Source: Caldifermentibacillus hisashii (GTDB lineage Bacteria; Bacillota; Bacilli; Bacillales; Caldibacillaceae). Taken from it: a stretch of DNA of 64,000 nucleotides. The notes beneath the pieces are model-generated. The model did not search any database and was not told the origin of the DNA. It saw only the letters and a program-made list of their open reading frames with translations. The position numbers and the translations under genes were made by a program. Positions within the stretch are counted from its first letter, which is position 1; each line of letters starts with the position of its first letter. The stretch lies in assembly GCF_027568575.1 (NCBI RefSeq), contig NZ_JANUVP010000016.1, one strand, 5' to 3'. Positions 36,662-44,352 of this stretch are shown here, piece by piece.

Positions 36662-37265
36662 TTTAGGGCTTTTAAACAGGGAGCTTTCATCATATACCGA
36701 ACCGTTTGGTTTTTTTCGACACTTTGTACCAAAACGTAAAAATCTAAACATAGTCTTGCCTTATTATGATTATTTGCGTGGCTTATGTTTTTTAGAAGAT
36801 CTAAGAGATAATTTTGGTCAGGAATTTCCTTTGTTTTTTGGAATAGGCGAACTTTTACATTTACTATATGACGACTTCCTAACCCAAATAAAACAAGGTG
36901 CAAAAAATGAACAAATATCTCATTACCTAATAAATAGTTACAATAAGTATTTTCATTCCACCAAAAAACAGAAAACAATCATGAAACCAGTAACTAAAAC
37001 TCTACTACAATTTCACACTATTGAAGAAGAAATCCCTAACGAAAATCAAGAAAAAATGGCATATTTAACGGTTAAAATGAAAGAGTCAGAAATAATGAGG
37101 GGGGAAGTCTTACTCTTTGATTTAAGCCCCAAAATGAACAATCTAGATATATCCGTTGAACAAGTCATAACAATTGTATATCTGGACTTTATTGAAACAA
37201 TTAAATTAGAGGGAAATTCAATAAAAGTACAAAAATCCATTATTACTCACTTAAAAAGATTTTAG
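36642..37265 (+). CDS. Hypothetical protein, 207 residues
   Basis: TTG start behind AAAGGAGAGGTG. No signal or membrane segment and no recognised motif. The overlap with the previous gene implies cotranscription. Confidence 0.6.
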   Translation: MKKLYSSLGLLNRELSSYTEPFGFFRHFVPKRKNLNIVLPYYDYLRGLCFLEDLRDNFGQEFPLFFGIGELLHLLYDDFLTQIKQGAKNEQISHYLINSYNKYFHSTKKQKTIMKPVTKTLLQFHTIEEEIPNENQEKMAYLTVKMKESEIMRGEVLLFDLSPKMNNLDISVEQVITIVYLDFIETIKLEGNSIKVQKSIITHLKRF

Positions 37266-37618
37266 TGTATACTTCTTTAAAAAAATTACCAGTGGAGCGG
37301 AATGTGTTTAAAGAATAATTAAAATATCCACCGACTTACTAGTACTGGTGTATTTCCCGCTCCGGTTAACTTGTTGAAGGTTTGGTATTAACTAGTTGTT
37401 ATATGTCCATCTTCACCTTTACTCCCAAAACGATATAGATGTTTCCATTGTACGGTCTCAATATTACTCTTTACCACAATATGCACAGAACATTCGTTCT
37501 AATTTAATCATTCCTTTATTATTTTCAAAATAACACTTTAATTATAAAGCAGGAGTTTCACCTAGTGTTAACATTATGGTAAAATAAAATAAAGTATAAA
37601 ATTTTAATGTCTTCAAAT
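37266..37618. other. Gene-free region with a hairpin and candidate SOS box
   Basis: No convincing gene. It contains an inverted repeat around GGAGCGG/CCGCTCC (about 37292 and 37358) and a candidate LexA box at 37488-37499. The -10-like sequence before 37619 would serve the next gene. Confidence 0.5.
37488..37499. promoter_or_regulatory. Candidate LexA (SOS) box
   Basis: GAACATTCGTTC inside the perfect palindrome AGAAC...GTTCT. It is about 200 nt upstream of the 37.7 kb gene. Confidence 0.45.
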
Positions 37619-37681
37619 GGGACAAACCCAGGATTTATGCTTATTCATGAGTGTAAGCTAATCTTGGGTTTGTCCTTTTTT
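37619..37681 (+). terminator. Leader terminator before the 37.7 kb gene
   Basis: GGACAAACCCA/TGGGTTTGTCC arms with a partially paired interior, then TTTTTT. The GGGAGG ribosome binding site follows within 10 nt. Confidence 0.8.
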
Positions 37682-37701
37682 ATTGAAGGGAGGAGTACAT
37701 T

Positions 37702-37989
37702 TTGACAGAAAATGAGAGAAAGCAGATGAAAAGACGAAAATTGTTAAAACAAATTTTGAATCATCAAGTCCAAGGAGAAGCATTTATTATAACCGAAGGA
37801 ATGACTTGGAAATCAATCGTTCTTAATCATTTTAATAAGGTGCAAAGAGGGGAGTTAACAATTGAACAGCTAGTGGTCCTTCTAGAAAAAAGATATAACG
37901 TGAAATATGCACAGAAACACTCGCTTGTTCGTTATCCAATACAAGAAATGATTGATTATATTGCAAAGGTAACTAAAAAACCACCTTGA
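37702..37989 (+). CDS. Hypothetical protein, 95 residues
   Basis: Basic small protein; TTG start 8 nt after GGGAGGAG. The N-terminal half is strongly basic (MKRRKLLKQ). No family recognised. Single gene after a leader terminator. Confidence 0.55.
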   Translation: MTENERKQMKRRKLLKQILNHQVQGEAFIITEGMTWKSIVLNHFNKVQRGELTIEQLVVLLEKRYNVKYAQKHSLVRYPIQEMIDYIAKVTKKPP

Positions 37990-38039
37990 TTTACCTATTT
38001 ACCCGTACCGGTAAAAAAGGTTCACCAAGAAATAGGATG

Positions 38040-38069
38040 AACGTTTTCCTAATTTAAGAACGTTTTTTT
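38040..38069 (+). terminator. Weak terminator after the 37.7 kb gene
   Basis: AACGTT...AACGTT followed by TTTTT. Confidence 0.4.
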
Positions 38070-38109
38070 CCTCATAGTCCAAAATATATAGAGGGTGGGT
38101 AATTACCGG

Positions 38110-38138
38110 TTGCCTCTTTTAAAGGGATACAATATAAT
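38110..38138 (+). promoter_or_regulatory. Promoter for the DUF4257 gene
   Basis: TTGCCT at 38110-38115 and TATAAT at 38133-38138, spaced 17 nt. Confidence 0.6.
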
Positions 38139-38216
38139 AAAAATGTAATACTATTTTATTTTTTTATTTTTATGCAATCCTTTATAGGATTAGCTAAATT
38201 ACACGAACAATCAATG

Positions 38217-38293
38217 CAACCTTTGGGTTGATGGCTTTTAACTTACAATTATTGTAAGTTAAAAATCTATCACCTAAAGGTTGTTTTTTTTTT
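38217..38293 (+). terminator. Leader terminator before the DUF4257 gene
   Basis: CAACCTTTGGGTTGAT pairs with ATCACCTAAAGGTTG, with an inner TTTTAACTTAC/GTAAGTTAAAA stem, then ten T. The promoter is upstream and the CGGAGGTG ribosome binding site follows. Confidence 0.8.
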
Positions 38294-38317
38294 GCAAATT
38301 TTAACGGAGGTGATAGC

Positions 38318-38665
38318 ATGTTACATTTTCCTATTTGGGTAGAGGTGACAATTATTGGTATGTTGTTAGGTGTTTTGGCACATGCTAATAAAAACAAAGG
38401 TCTCATCAAAAAGCCTCGTAAGAATAAAGATTCATGGAATCCTGGATTTTTATTAGACATGTTATGGGGCGGAGTAGGAGCCATTTTAATGGTTTTGTTA
38501 GCCGGTCCTTCTGATAAGGAACGAGTCTATATCCTTGCTATTATCGGCGGATATTTAGGACAATCTATTGTTGACCGTATTTCACAAAAATGGCTAAGCC
38601 AATATGACGATGAAATCCAAAACATTTTGGATTCTGAACCAGAAAAAAAGAATAACAGAACATAG
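38318..38665 (+). CDS. DUF4257-like small membrane protein
   Basis: 115 residues: one N-terminal membrane helix, a basic loop (KKPRKNKDSW), then two further hydrophobic stretches and a charged tail. The LDMLWGGVGAILMVLLAGPS region fits the DUF4257 family. ATG follows CGGAGGTG. Confidence 0.6.
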   Translation: MLHFPIWVEVTIIGMLLGVLAHANKNKGLIKKPRKNKDSWNPGFLLDMLWGGVGAILMVLLAGPSDKERVYILAIIGGYLGQSIVDRISQKWLSQYDDEIQNILDSEPEKKNNRT

Positions 38666-38745
38666 GTGGTTCTCTATACAAAATGACAAGGTGACTATGG
38701 TATACTAATTATAGGAATAGACTGAATTCAGGAGGTCTAAGGAAC

Positions 38746-38934
38746 ATGCCAAAGATGAAGGATATTCTAACGGAAGAAGAACAATTGGAAATATCAAGAC
38801 TACGTATCCGAATGTTACGTGCGGGTTCGATTGTCGAGGGCAAAAAGATTAAAAATAAGATTCTTTCCATCATAAGAAGTGCAGAGAAAAGGTACTACGA
38901 TGAGTTAGGGAAAGAAAAAAAAATTAGTGTTTAA
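38746..38934 (+). CDS. Small hypothetical protein, 62 residues
   Basis: Helical and basic; ATG lies about 10 nt after CAGGAGGTC. An extended -10 (TGGTATACT, 38698-38706) lies just upstream. A terminator follows. The operon is this single gene. Possible regulator, no family recognised. Confidence 0.6.
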   Translation: MPKMKDILTEEEQLEISRLRIRMLRAGSIVEGKKIKNKILSIIRSAEKRYYDELGKEKKISV

Positions 38935-38935
38935 G

Positions 38936-38980
38936 AATCCCTACCCCTATACATCGGTATAGGCTCTAGGGATTTTTTTA
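38936..38980 (+). terminator. Terminator after the 62-residue gene
   Basis: AATCCCTA...TAGGGATT with an inner CTATAC/GTATAG stem and a T run. Confidence 0.85.
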
Positions 38981-39085
38981 TTTAAAATAATCCGGTATTC
39001 GCACTTTCGTGTGGTGGTATAACATAGATCGTTTATTAGAAGGGGCTTGACATGGAGCTCGGCGGGCTGACTAAAGTCTAAAGTC

Positions 39086-39130
39086 GTAAAAAAAGCCTAT
39101 CTCCCGTTTTTTACAGGTTAAGGCTTTTTA
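39086..39130 (-). terminator. Terminator after xerS
   Basis: AAGCCT/AGGCTT arms; TTTTTTT on the minus strand. Confidence 0.65.
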
Positions 39131-39134
39131 TACA

Positions 39135-40253
39135 TCATCTGCTTTTTCTACTTCTCCTTTGATCCATCTTTTCGGCGGCCATTCTTTGTTTTTTCCTTGT
39201 TGTATTGATATATAAGAGGGAAATATCAGAATTTGTATGACCTAGTTGGTTCATTATTAAAGGAATATCCCCACCGGTTTGCTCTGCTAAATTTGTAGCA
39301 TACGTATGTCTTAACTTATGGGGAGACATTCGTTTATCAAAAGCTTTTGTATATTTATAGACAATATTTTCAATTGCTCGATTGGTAAGAGGAGCAGCCT
39401 TTCCATTATAAACCTTCACAAAAACATATTCATTGTCACCATCACCGGCTTTATAAATATTCTTTCTGACGTCTAAATAAGATGCAAGAACATCAAGGGA
39501 AGAGGGAGTAACAGAAACCGTATCCTTTTTACCACCTTTACGAATAATACTAATTTCTTTATTCGTGAAATCAACGTCTTTCAATCGTAAATTTGAAAGC
39601 TCATTTACACGGACGCCGCTCCCCAAAAATAGAGATAAGATTGCAAAATCTCTTTCTTTATCTCTACGAAAATACCGTTTTTGAGCAGGGGAGAGAAGGT
39701 ATTCATAATCATTTTGGACAAACTCTAAGAAATGTATATCCATGTCATCAACGAATATCTTCTCCGTAATTTTTTTTGATCGCTCATTAAACGTTTCTGA
39801 TACTTTTTTTATAGGTATTTTCGCCATGACATTTCGTTCAAAATAAGGTTTGCCGGTTGCAATTTCCGCTTCTACTGTTAAATACTTAAAGAGAGAGCGG
39901 AGGGAAGACTTTTGACGATTTACCGTTTTGGCATCTATTTGTTTAGTTTCGCCATCTTTTTGAGAAACTTTATACTTTTTTCGAGAAAGATATTTAAAGT
40001 AATTGTTTGCATCATCTAATGATAACGTTTCAAGAGATTCAACCGGGAACGACTTTATAGAATCACATTCAACAATTTGCTCGGCCATCAACCATTCAAA
40101 AAAATCCTTGAAATCCCGTACATAATTGAAGAGTGTAATAGGGGATCGGGTATCTAACTTATCATCAACATACTTTTCAACAAAATAGGGCATTTCCATT
40201 AATAATTCTTCTAACCGTTTTTCGTAGTATTCATGTTGCTTGGAGACCGCCAA
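39135..40253 (-). CDS. xerS: XerS-type tyrosine recombinase
   Basis: 372 residues with a complete catalytic set: GSGVRVNEL (first Arg), HKLRHTYAT (His-x-x-Arg), LGHTNSD (His) and a Tyr in LLYINTT. Size and the N-terminal core-binding domain (SPITLFNYVRDFKDFFEWL) match XerS recombinases, which resolve dimers or move DNA at dif-type sites. TTG start follows AAGGAGGTGAT. A dif-like site lies 31 nt upstream in its promoter region, so autoregulation is plausible. The second, inverted copy 3.7 kb away suggests a mobile cassette. Confidence 0.9.
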   Translation of the reverse strand: MAVSKQHEYYEKRLEELLMEMPYFVEKYVDDKLDTRSPITLFNYVRDFKDFFEWLMAEQIVECDSIKSFPVESLETLSLDDANNYFKYLSRKKYKVSQKDGETKQIDAKTVNRQKSSLRSLFKYLTVEAEIATGKPYFERNVMAKIPIKKVSETFNERSKKITEKIFVDDMDIHFLEFVQNDYEYLLSPAQKRYFRRDKERDFAILSLFLGSGVRVNELSNLRLKDVDFTNKEISIIRKGGKKDTVSVTPSSLDVLASYLDVRKNIYKAGDGDNEYVFVKVYNGKAAPLTNRAIENIVYKYTKAFDKRMSPHKLRHTYATNLAEQTGGDIPLIMNQLGHTNSDISLLYINTTRKKQRMAAEKMDQRRSRKSR

Positions 40254-40283
40254 AACAAATCACCTCCTTATAAAAAACAAGTG

Positions 40284-40307
40284 TTCGTATAATACAATTT
40301 TTACGAA
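40284..40307. other. dif-like Xer site, copy 1
   Basis: 9-bp arms TTCGTATAA and TTTTACGAA around the 6-bp centre TACAAT. The reverse complement of the site at 44042-44065 has the same arms and a different centre. It lies just upstream of xerS. The TTCGTATAA arm also resembles Xer half-sites known from plasmid pdif sites. Confidence 0.65.
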
Positions 40308-40318
40308 TAAAACACAGC

Positions 40319-40819
40319 CTATCTATTGTATAAATATTCGTCATCTAAAAAGAGGAAAGGGGATAATTTTTTTTGTCTATTTTTGTGTTTAAAAACATCT
40401 TCTTTATCAACGGACATATTCTTTTCTAAATTTTTTCGATGACATACACCACATACAAAATCATCACTCTGACTTAAATTTGAGAATGTCAGATTCTTAA
40501 TACCTAATTGCTTAGCAACGCAAGTTCTATGTTGACCATCATCAAGACTAATATGGCCACAACTTAATATTGTACCAAAAATACCAGTGTTGCTATCATC
40601 GAATTGCCAATAATCTATGTCATTTGCTAATTTTCGACAGTAATCTACACCGCATTCCTTAGAATCAATACCCTCAATTTTTTCTCTGTTTTTAATAAAA
40701 GTATATTCTTCCAATGAATAATGTAATGAACACTTACCAGTCCTTAATTTGTGACAATCTCTAATCCCCAAACGAAAACAAAATGTATATTCTTGTGGGT
40801 TAATTACTTTCTTTTTCAT
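40319..40819 (-). CDS. Hypothetical Cys-rich protein with DGQHR motif
   Basis: 166 residues. The motif SLDDGQHRTCVAKQLG recalls the ParB/sulfiredoxin-like GxHR motif and the DGQHR motif of DndB-like proteins. Cys pairs (VCGVCH and others) could bind metal. ATG 40819 follows AAGGT. Located between the two dif-like sites, next to the modification-restriction gene. Function not known; a ParB-like nuclease or DNA-modification accessory are options. Confidence 0.55.
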   Translation of the reverse strand: MKKKVINPQEYTFCFRLGIRDCHKLRTGKCSLHYSLEEYTFIKNREKIEGIDSKECGVDYCRKLANDIDYWQFDDSNTGIFGTILSCGHISLDDGQHRTCVAKQLGIKNLTFSNLSQSDDFVCGVCHRKNLEKNMSVDKEDVFKHKNRQKKLSPFLFLDDEYLYNR

Positions 40820-40918
40820 ATGATTTACCTTCAATTCAACTAAGTTTTTAAAGTACCAAATCCAAATCCAAATTGCTACAAATACTAGTCGTCTTTTAGA
40901 TACTAAACATTTGCTGTT

Positions 40919-41164
40919 TTATACCGGTAATTTAAAAATATTTTCATCTGATGGGTTTGCACTCCAACAGCTGCTTATATTCCTTGTTTTACACATCAAA
41001 TATGCTTCATAGGATAATAATTTCCGTGTTTTTTCAAGGTTTTCCGCACTTACACGCTTTCCAGTTTTATTATTGTCCAACCATCTTACAAAATATATTT
41101 TATTTGCTTCCTCTACATTCTTTCGGTATATAGCAATTTCGCAAGGTTTTGGTACATAGAATTC
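40919..41164 (-). pseudogene. In-frame extension after the restriction gene stop
   Basis: Immediately beyond the TAA of the type IIL-like gene the same frame continues for 81 codons (EFYVPKPCEIAIYRKN ... VRWLDNNKTG ... NIFKLPV) to the next TAA. It has coding-like composition but no start codon or ribosome binding site near its beginning. Either the TAA is a nonsense mutation that shortened the enzyme, or this is a displaced gene fragment. Confidence 0.5.
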
Positions 41165-43894
41165 TTATTTCGTTTTTTGAACGTATAACTCAAATAAAAA
41201 GGCAGCTCTTTCTTCATCTGTTTTAAAGCTATTTCCATAGGCCTTTTCCACAGCTTTATCTAGGTTATGGTGAGCCTTTAATAAATCAGGTGGCATTGCC
41301 AATGGGTCATAAAGGTCTGCTAAAGTACTATGCGGATACATTTGCCGGACTTCTAATATTTTTCTTGCCGCTCTTTTGATATCCATTTTTTGCTTTTCAG
41401 TTGATTCAGGGAAAACAAAGTTATTATAAACAAGCGTGTTGGAATAGCGGTAATCACCTTTTAATCGTCCACATACAGTTCGCATCCAAGCCATATGCAT
41501 GGATGAATTTAAAATGCCAAATAGATAATCATCAGCATCTATTAACTGGAAAGCTGAATCGCTACACACTGTTGGATATTCATAATAGCCAATTGGAATA
41601 TACTTACGATTTTCAGATGTCACCCTCGGTATAATTAGAATATCGCTATCAGCTGCATTATCTTGTTTAAATCTAGTTGGGAAGTCGGCGTATTTTTGAG
41701 TAGATGGTGCTTTGCTGCGTAAACGCATTTCTCTAACCTTTTCTACACACTCCCTAACATGGGGCATTTTTCGTAATTCAGTGGGAGGACAATCCTTTAA
41801 ATATAAACAATAACGCTGATAACCATTTATTAATTCATGAGCACCCACCCACGGTCTAAAGTATTTCTCTGATAGCGGTTCTTTTTGAATAAAATTTTCT
41901 TTTTCTTCCTCGGTAAAAATCAAATGACCACCATCAGTTGGCTTTGTTCCGTAAATCATAGGTGGTGTGTCGCTAATAGGCGTTCTTCTACTGTCTATAA
42001 AAATAGTTGGTGCCTCGAGCAAATATTGATTTATCATATTCACCGACTTAGATGTATGCTCACCTTTGATATTTGGATAAGAATACAGGGTCTTCGGGAG
42101 ACCTTTGATGCTGCTGAATCCGATAATTACACAATAAACTGCTGCTTTTCCTTTTGCCTCGTTGTTCCATTGGAATGTTTGATGAGCAAAGTGGATTTCA
42201 ATATCCATTTGATGCATTAGATATCTCCAAATAATAAGTGCTTGTTCTCCTTGACAAACAGAATTAGTTGAAACAAAACCCACCTTTATTTTTGTAAAAC
42301 GGATGTAATTTGCTACCTTTATATACCAACCTGCCACAAAGTCAAGATGCCCTGTTTTCTTTAATTCTTTTGTAGCATATTTTAAGTCTTCTTTTTGACT
42401 AGAAGTAAGCATACTATTTCCTACAAATGGAGGATTACCAAGAATATAATCTAGTTCCTTCCTAGGAACCACACCCTCCCAGTCTAATCGCAGAGCATTA
42501 CCACATACGATATGAGGTTGTTTCCTTAGCGGTAAACGAACAAAATACTCTCCAAATTCATTACTAACTTTCATGTTCATTTGGTGATCAATAAGCCATA
42601 AAGCAACCTGGGCAATTTGTGCGGCAAACTCATCAATTTCAATACCGTAAAACTGATCCACGTTTACCCTTACCTCTGTTTCAAATAAAAGTCCTTCCAT
42701 TTGATAAGCGTCTTGAACGAATTTACCCTTCAGTTTTTCTTTCAGAATTTCTAACTCTAATAATCGCAATTCTCGATAGGAGACAATTAAAAAATTGCCG
42801 CAACCACAAGCTGGATCTAAAAATTTTAAAGAAGCCAGTTTATTATGAAATTGTTCCAGTCTTTCTCCTTTGCGTGTTTTCATGTTCTGGATTTTTTCTA
42901 ATTCAGCCCATAAATCGTCTAAAAATAAAGGTTTAACTACTTTTAAAATATTTTCTTCACTGGTGTAATGCGCTCCTAACTCACGGCGTTGCTCTGGATT
43001 CATAACCGACTGGAATAGAGACCCAAATACCGCTGGTGAAATTTTCCCCCAGTCTAGTACTGCACAGTCTAAAAGTAAATTTCTCATTTCTGAATCGAAA
43101 GAAGCAAGCGGAAGGTTTTCTGCAAATAGTCCACCGTTTACATAAGGAAACTTGTTTAAATCCTCGTCTATGTTTTTAAGTCGTTTTTCTATCGGTGTGT
43201 TAAGAACAGTAAAGATTCCGGCCATATGAAAAGCTAGGTCGCTTCCGTCTTCCTTTGTTTCGTGTTCAATATAATCCCGAAATAAGTTTTTCTCAAAAAT
43301 TCCCGTGTCGTCTGCAAATAAACAAAATAGTAAACGTACCAGATATACTTCAAGGCTATGACCAGTATACCCAGTTTCCTTTATCTTGTCATGCAGCACA
43401 CCCATTTTTTCAGCTGCATGAATATTAACCGGATCTTGCTCTTTAATTTCCTGTTTATGATACCCAGCCATAAATCCGAAAAGCTCGATATTCTGAGGAA
43501 ACTGTTCTAGTGTAAACGTTCTTTTCCCGTTTGTTTCCAAGTCGTATAAAGCAAACCGTTCGAAATCTGACACTAATATGTATCTCGGTAGTTCATTTTC
43601 TTTCAAGCCGGGGAAGTAATCAGTAGCTTGTTTATAAGCCCGTTCCAGATCCTTGCCCCTAGATTTATGTTCGACAAGCAAAACGCCCTTCCAAAGTAAG
43701 TCGATGAAGCCATTCCCGTCTAAGGTTTTTACCCTTTTTTCAAAGGTTGCGACCCGTCTACGAGAAATACCGAAAACATTAAAGAAATCGTCCCAAAATG
43801 ATTTTGCCTCGGCATTTTCGTTTGTTTCATCTTTCCATTCATTTGTAAAGGCTATTGCTCTTGCTCTAATTTCATTCCAACTTAGCAAAGCCAT
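41165..43894 (-). CDS. Type IIL-like single-chain restriction-modification enzyme
   Basis: 909 residues. The N-terminal region has a PD-(D/E)XK-like pattern (FIDLLWKGVLLVEHKSRGKD). The methyltransferase core has FLDPACGCGNFLI (SAM binding) and GNPPFVG (catalytic NPPF). The C-terminal third is the target-recognition region, as in MmeI-type enzymes. These cut and modify DNA as one polypeptide. ATG follows GGAGAAATAAC. It lies inside the segment bounded by the two dif-like sites. An in-frame extension after its stop suggests it may be shortened. Confidence 0.82.
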   Translation of the reverse strand: MALLSWNEIRARAIAFTNEWKDETNENAEAKSFWDDFFNVFGISRRRVATFEKRVKTLDGNGFIDLLWKGVLLVEHKSRGKDLERAYKQATDYFPGLKENELPRYILVSDFERFALYDLETNGKRTFTLEQFPQNIELFGFMAGYHKQEIKEQDPVNIHAAEKMGVLHDKIKETGYTGHSLEVYLVRLLFCLFADDTGIFEKNLFRDYIEHETKEDGSDLAFHMAGIFTVLNTPIEKRLKNIDEDLNKFPYVNGGLFAENLPLASFDSEMRNLLLDCAVLDWGKISPAVFGSLFQSVMNPEQRRELGAHYTSEENILKVVKPLFLDDLWAELEKIQNMKTRKGERLEQFHNKLASLKFLDPACGCGNFLIVSYRELRLLELEILKEKLKGKFVQDAYQMEGLLFETEVRVNVDQFYGIEIDEFAAQIAQVALWLIDHQMNMKVSNEFGEYFVRLPLRKQPHIVCGNALRLDWEGVVPRKELDYILGNPPFVGNSMLTSSQKEDLKYATKELKKTGHLDFVAGWYIKVANYIRFTKIKVGFVSTNSVCQGEQALIIWRYLMHQMDIEIHFAHQTFQWNNEAKGKAAVYCVIIGFSSIKGLPKTLYSYPNIKGEHTSKSVNMINQYLLEAPTIFIDSRRTPISDTPPMIYGTKPTDGGHLIFTEEEKENFIQKEPLSEKYFRPWVGAHELINGYQRYCLYLKDCPPTELRKMPHVRECVEKVREMRLRSKAPSTQKYADFPTRFKQDNAADSDILIIPRVTSENRKYIPIGYYEYPTVCSDSAFQLIDADDYLFGILNSSMHMAWMRTVCGRLKGDYRYSNTLVYNNFVFPESTEKQKMDIKRAARKILEVRQMYPHSTLADLYDPLAMPPDLLKAHHNLDKAVEKAYGNSFKTDEERAAFLFELYVQKTK

Positions 43895-44041
43895 GTTATT
43901 TCTCCTTTTTCCAATTATAGATTCAATATGCTAATAATTATTATAGGTTAAAGTTTTAGAAATTCTTGTCTAAGTAGTTTAGGCTTTTATGTCTTTGTAT
44001 ATTAAGTATACCAATCCATTATTCCATCTGTCTACTTATTA

Positions 44042-44065
44042 TTCGTAAAATAAGTATTATACGAA
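44042..44065. other. dif-like Xer site, copy 2 (inverted)
   Basis: Reverse complement has arms TTCGTATAA and TTTTACGAA and the centre TACTTA. Compared with copy 1, 21 of 24 positions match and all three differences are in the 6-bp centre. Orientation is inverted relative to 40284-40307. Confidence 0.65.
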
Positions 44066-44305
44066 TAGTTCTTAGTCCCTTACTATTTTTATCATTAAAC
44101 ATCCCCTTATTATATAACAAGAAAGGGAATCTTTAGGTTTCCTTTATAAAGTGGACCTTCATTGTCAAGACACTAATTTAAATTTTTTTAGGTGGGTCAG
44201 AATCCTATTATGGATGTCTGCTTTTAGGAGCGTGAGGTGCTCACTGGGGCTGGGGCACTAGGTTTAATTTAACATGCCAAACATTTAACTTTTTTACACT
44301 ATCAT

Positions 44306-44340
44306 AGAAGGGGCAGTTCAACGTGGACAGCCCCTTCTTA
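44306..44340. promoter_or_regulatory. Hairpin after the DinG-like gene
   Basis: AGAAGGGGC/GCCCCTTCT arms around a 15-nt loop, beyond the DinG stop. No clear T run on the minus strand, so termination is uncertain. Confidence 0.4.
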
Positions 44341-44352
44341 CAATTTTTTGCG

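Larger units (their letters stand above)
43895..44352. other. Gene-free region with dif-like site and possible IS remnant
   Basis: No gene on either strand. A segment near 44150-44200 (AAAGTGGACCTTCATTG, then AAGACACT) resembles ends of IS3-type elements, but it is short and uncertain. The region holds dif-like copy 2 and the hairpin that ends the DinG-like unit. Confidence 0.4.

Noticed and set aside
39000..39085. Search for a third dif-like site near the xerS terminator
   Set aside because: No TTCGTATAA/TTTTACGAA arms; only a vague CG-rich inverted patch.
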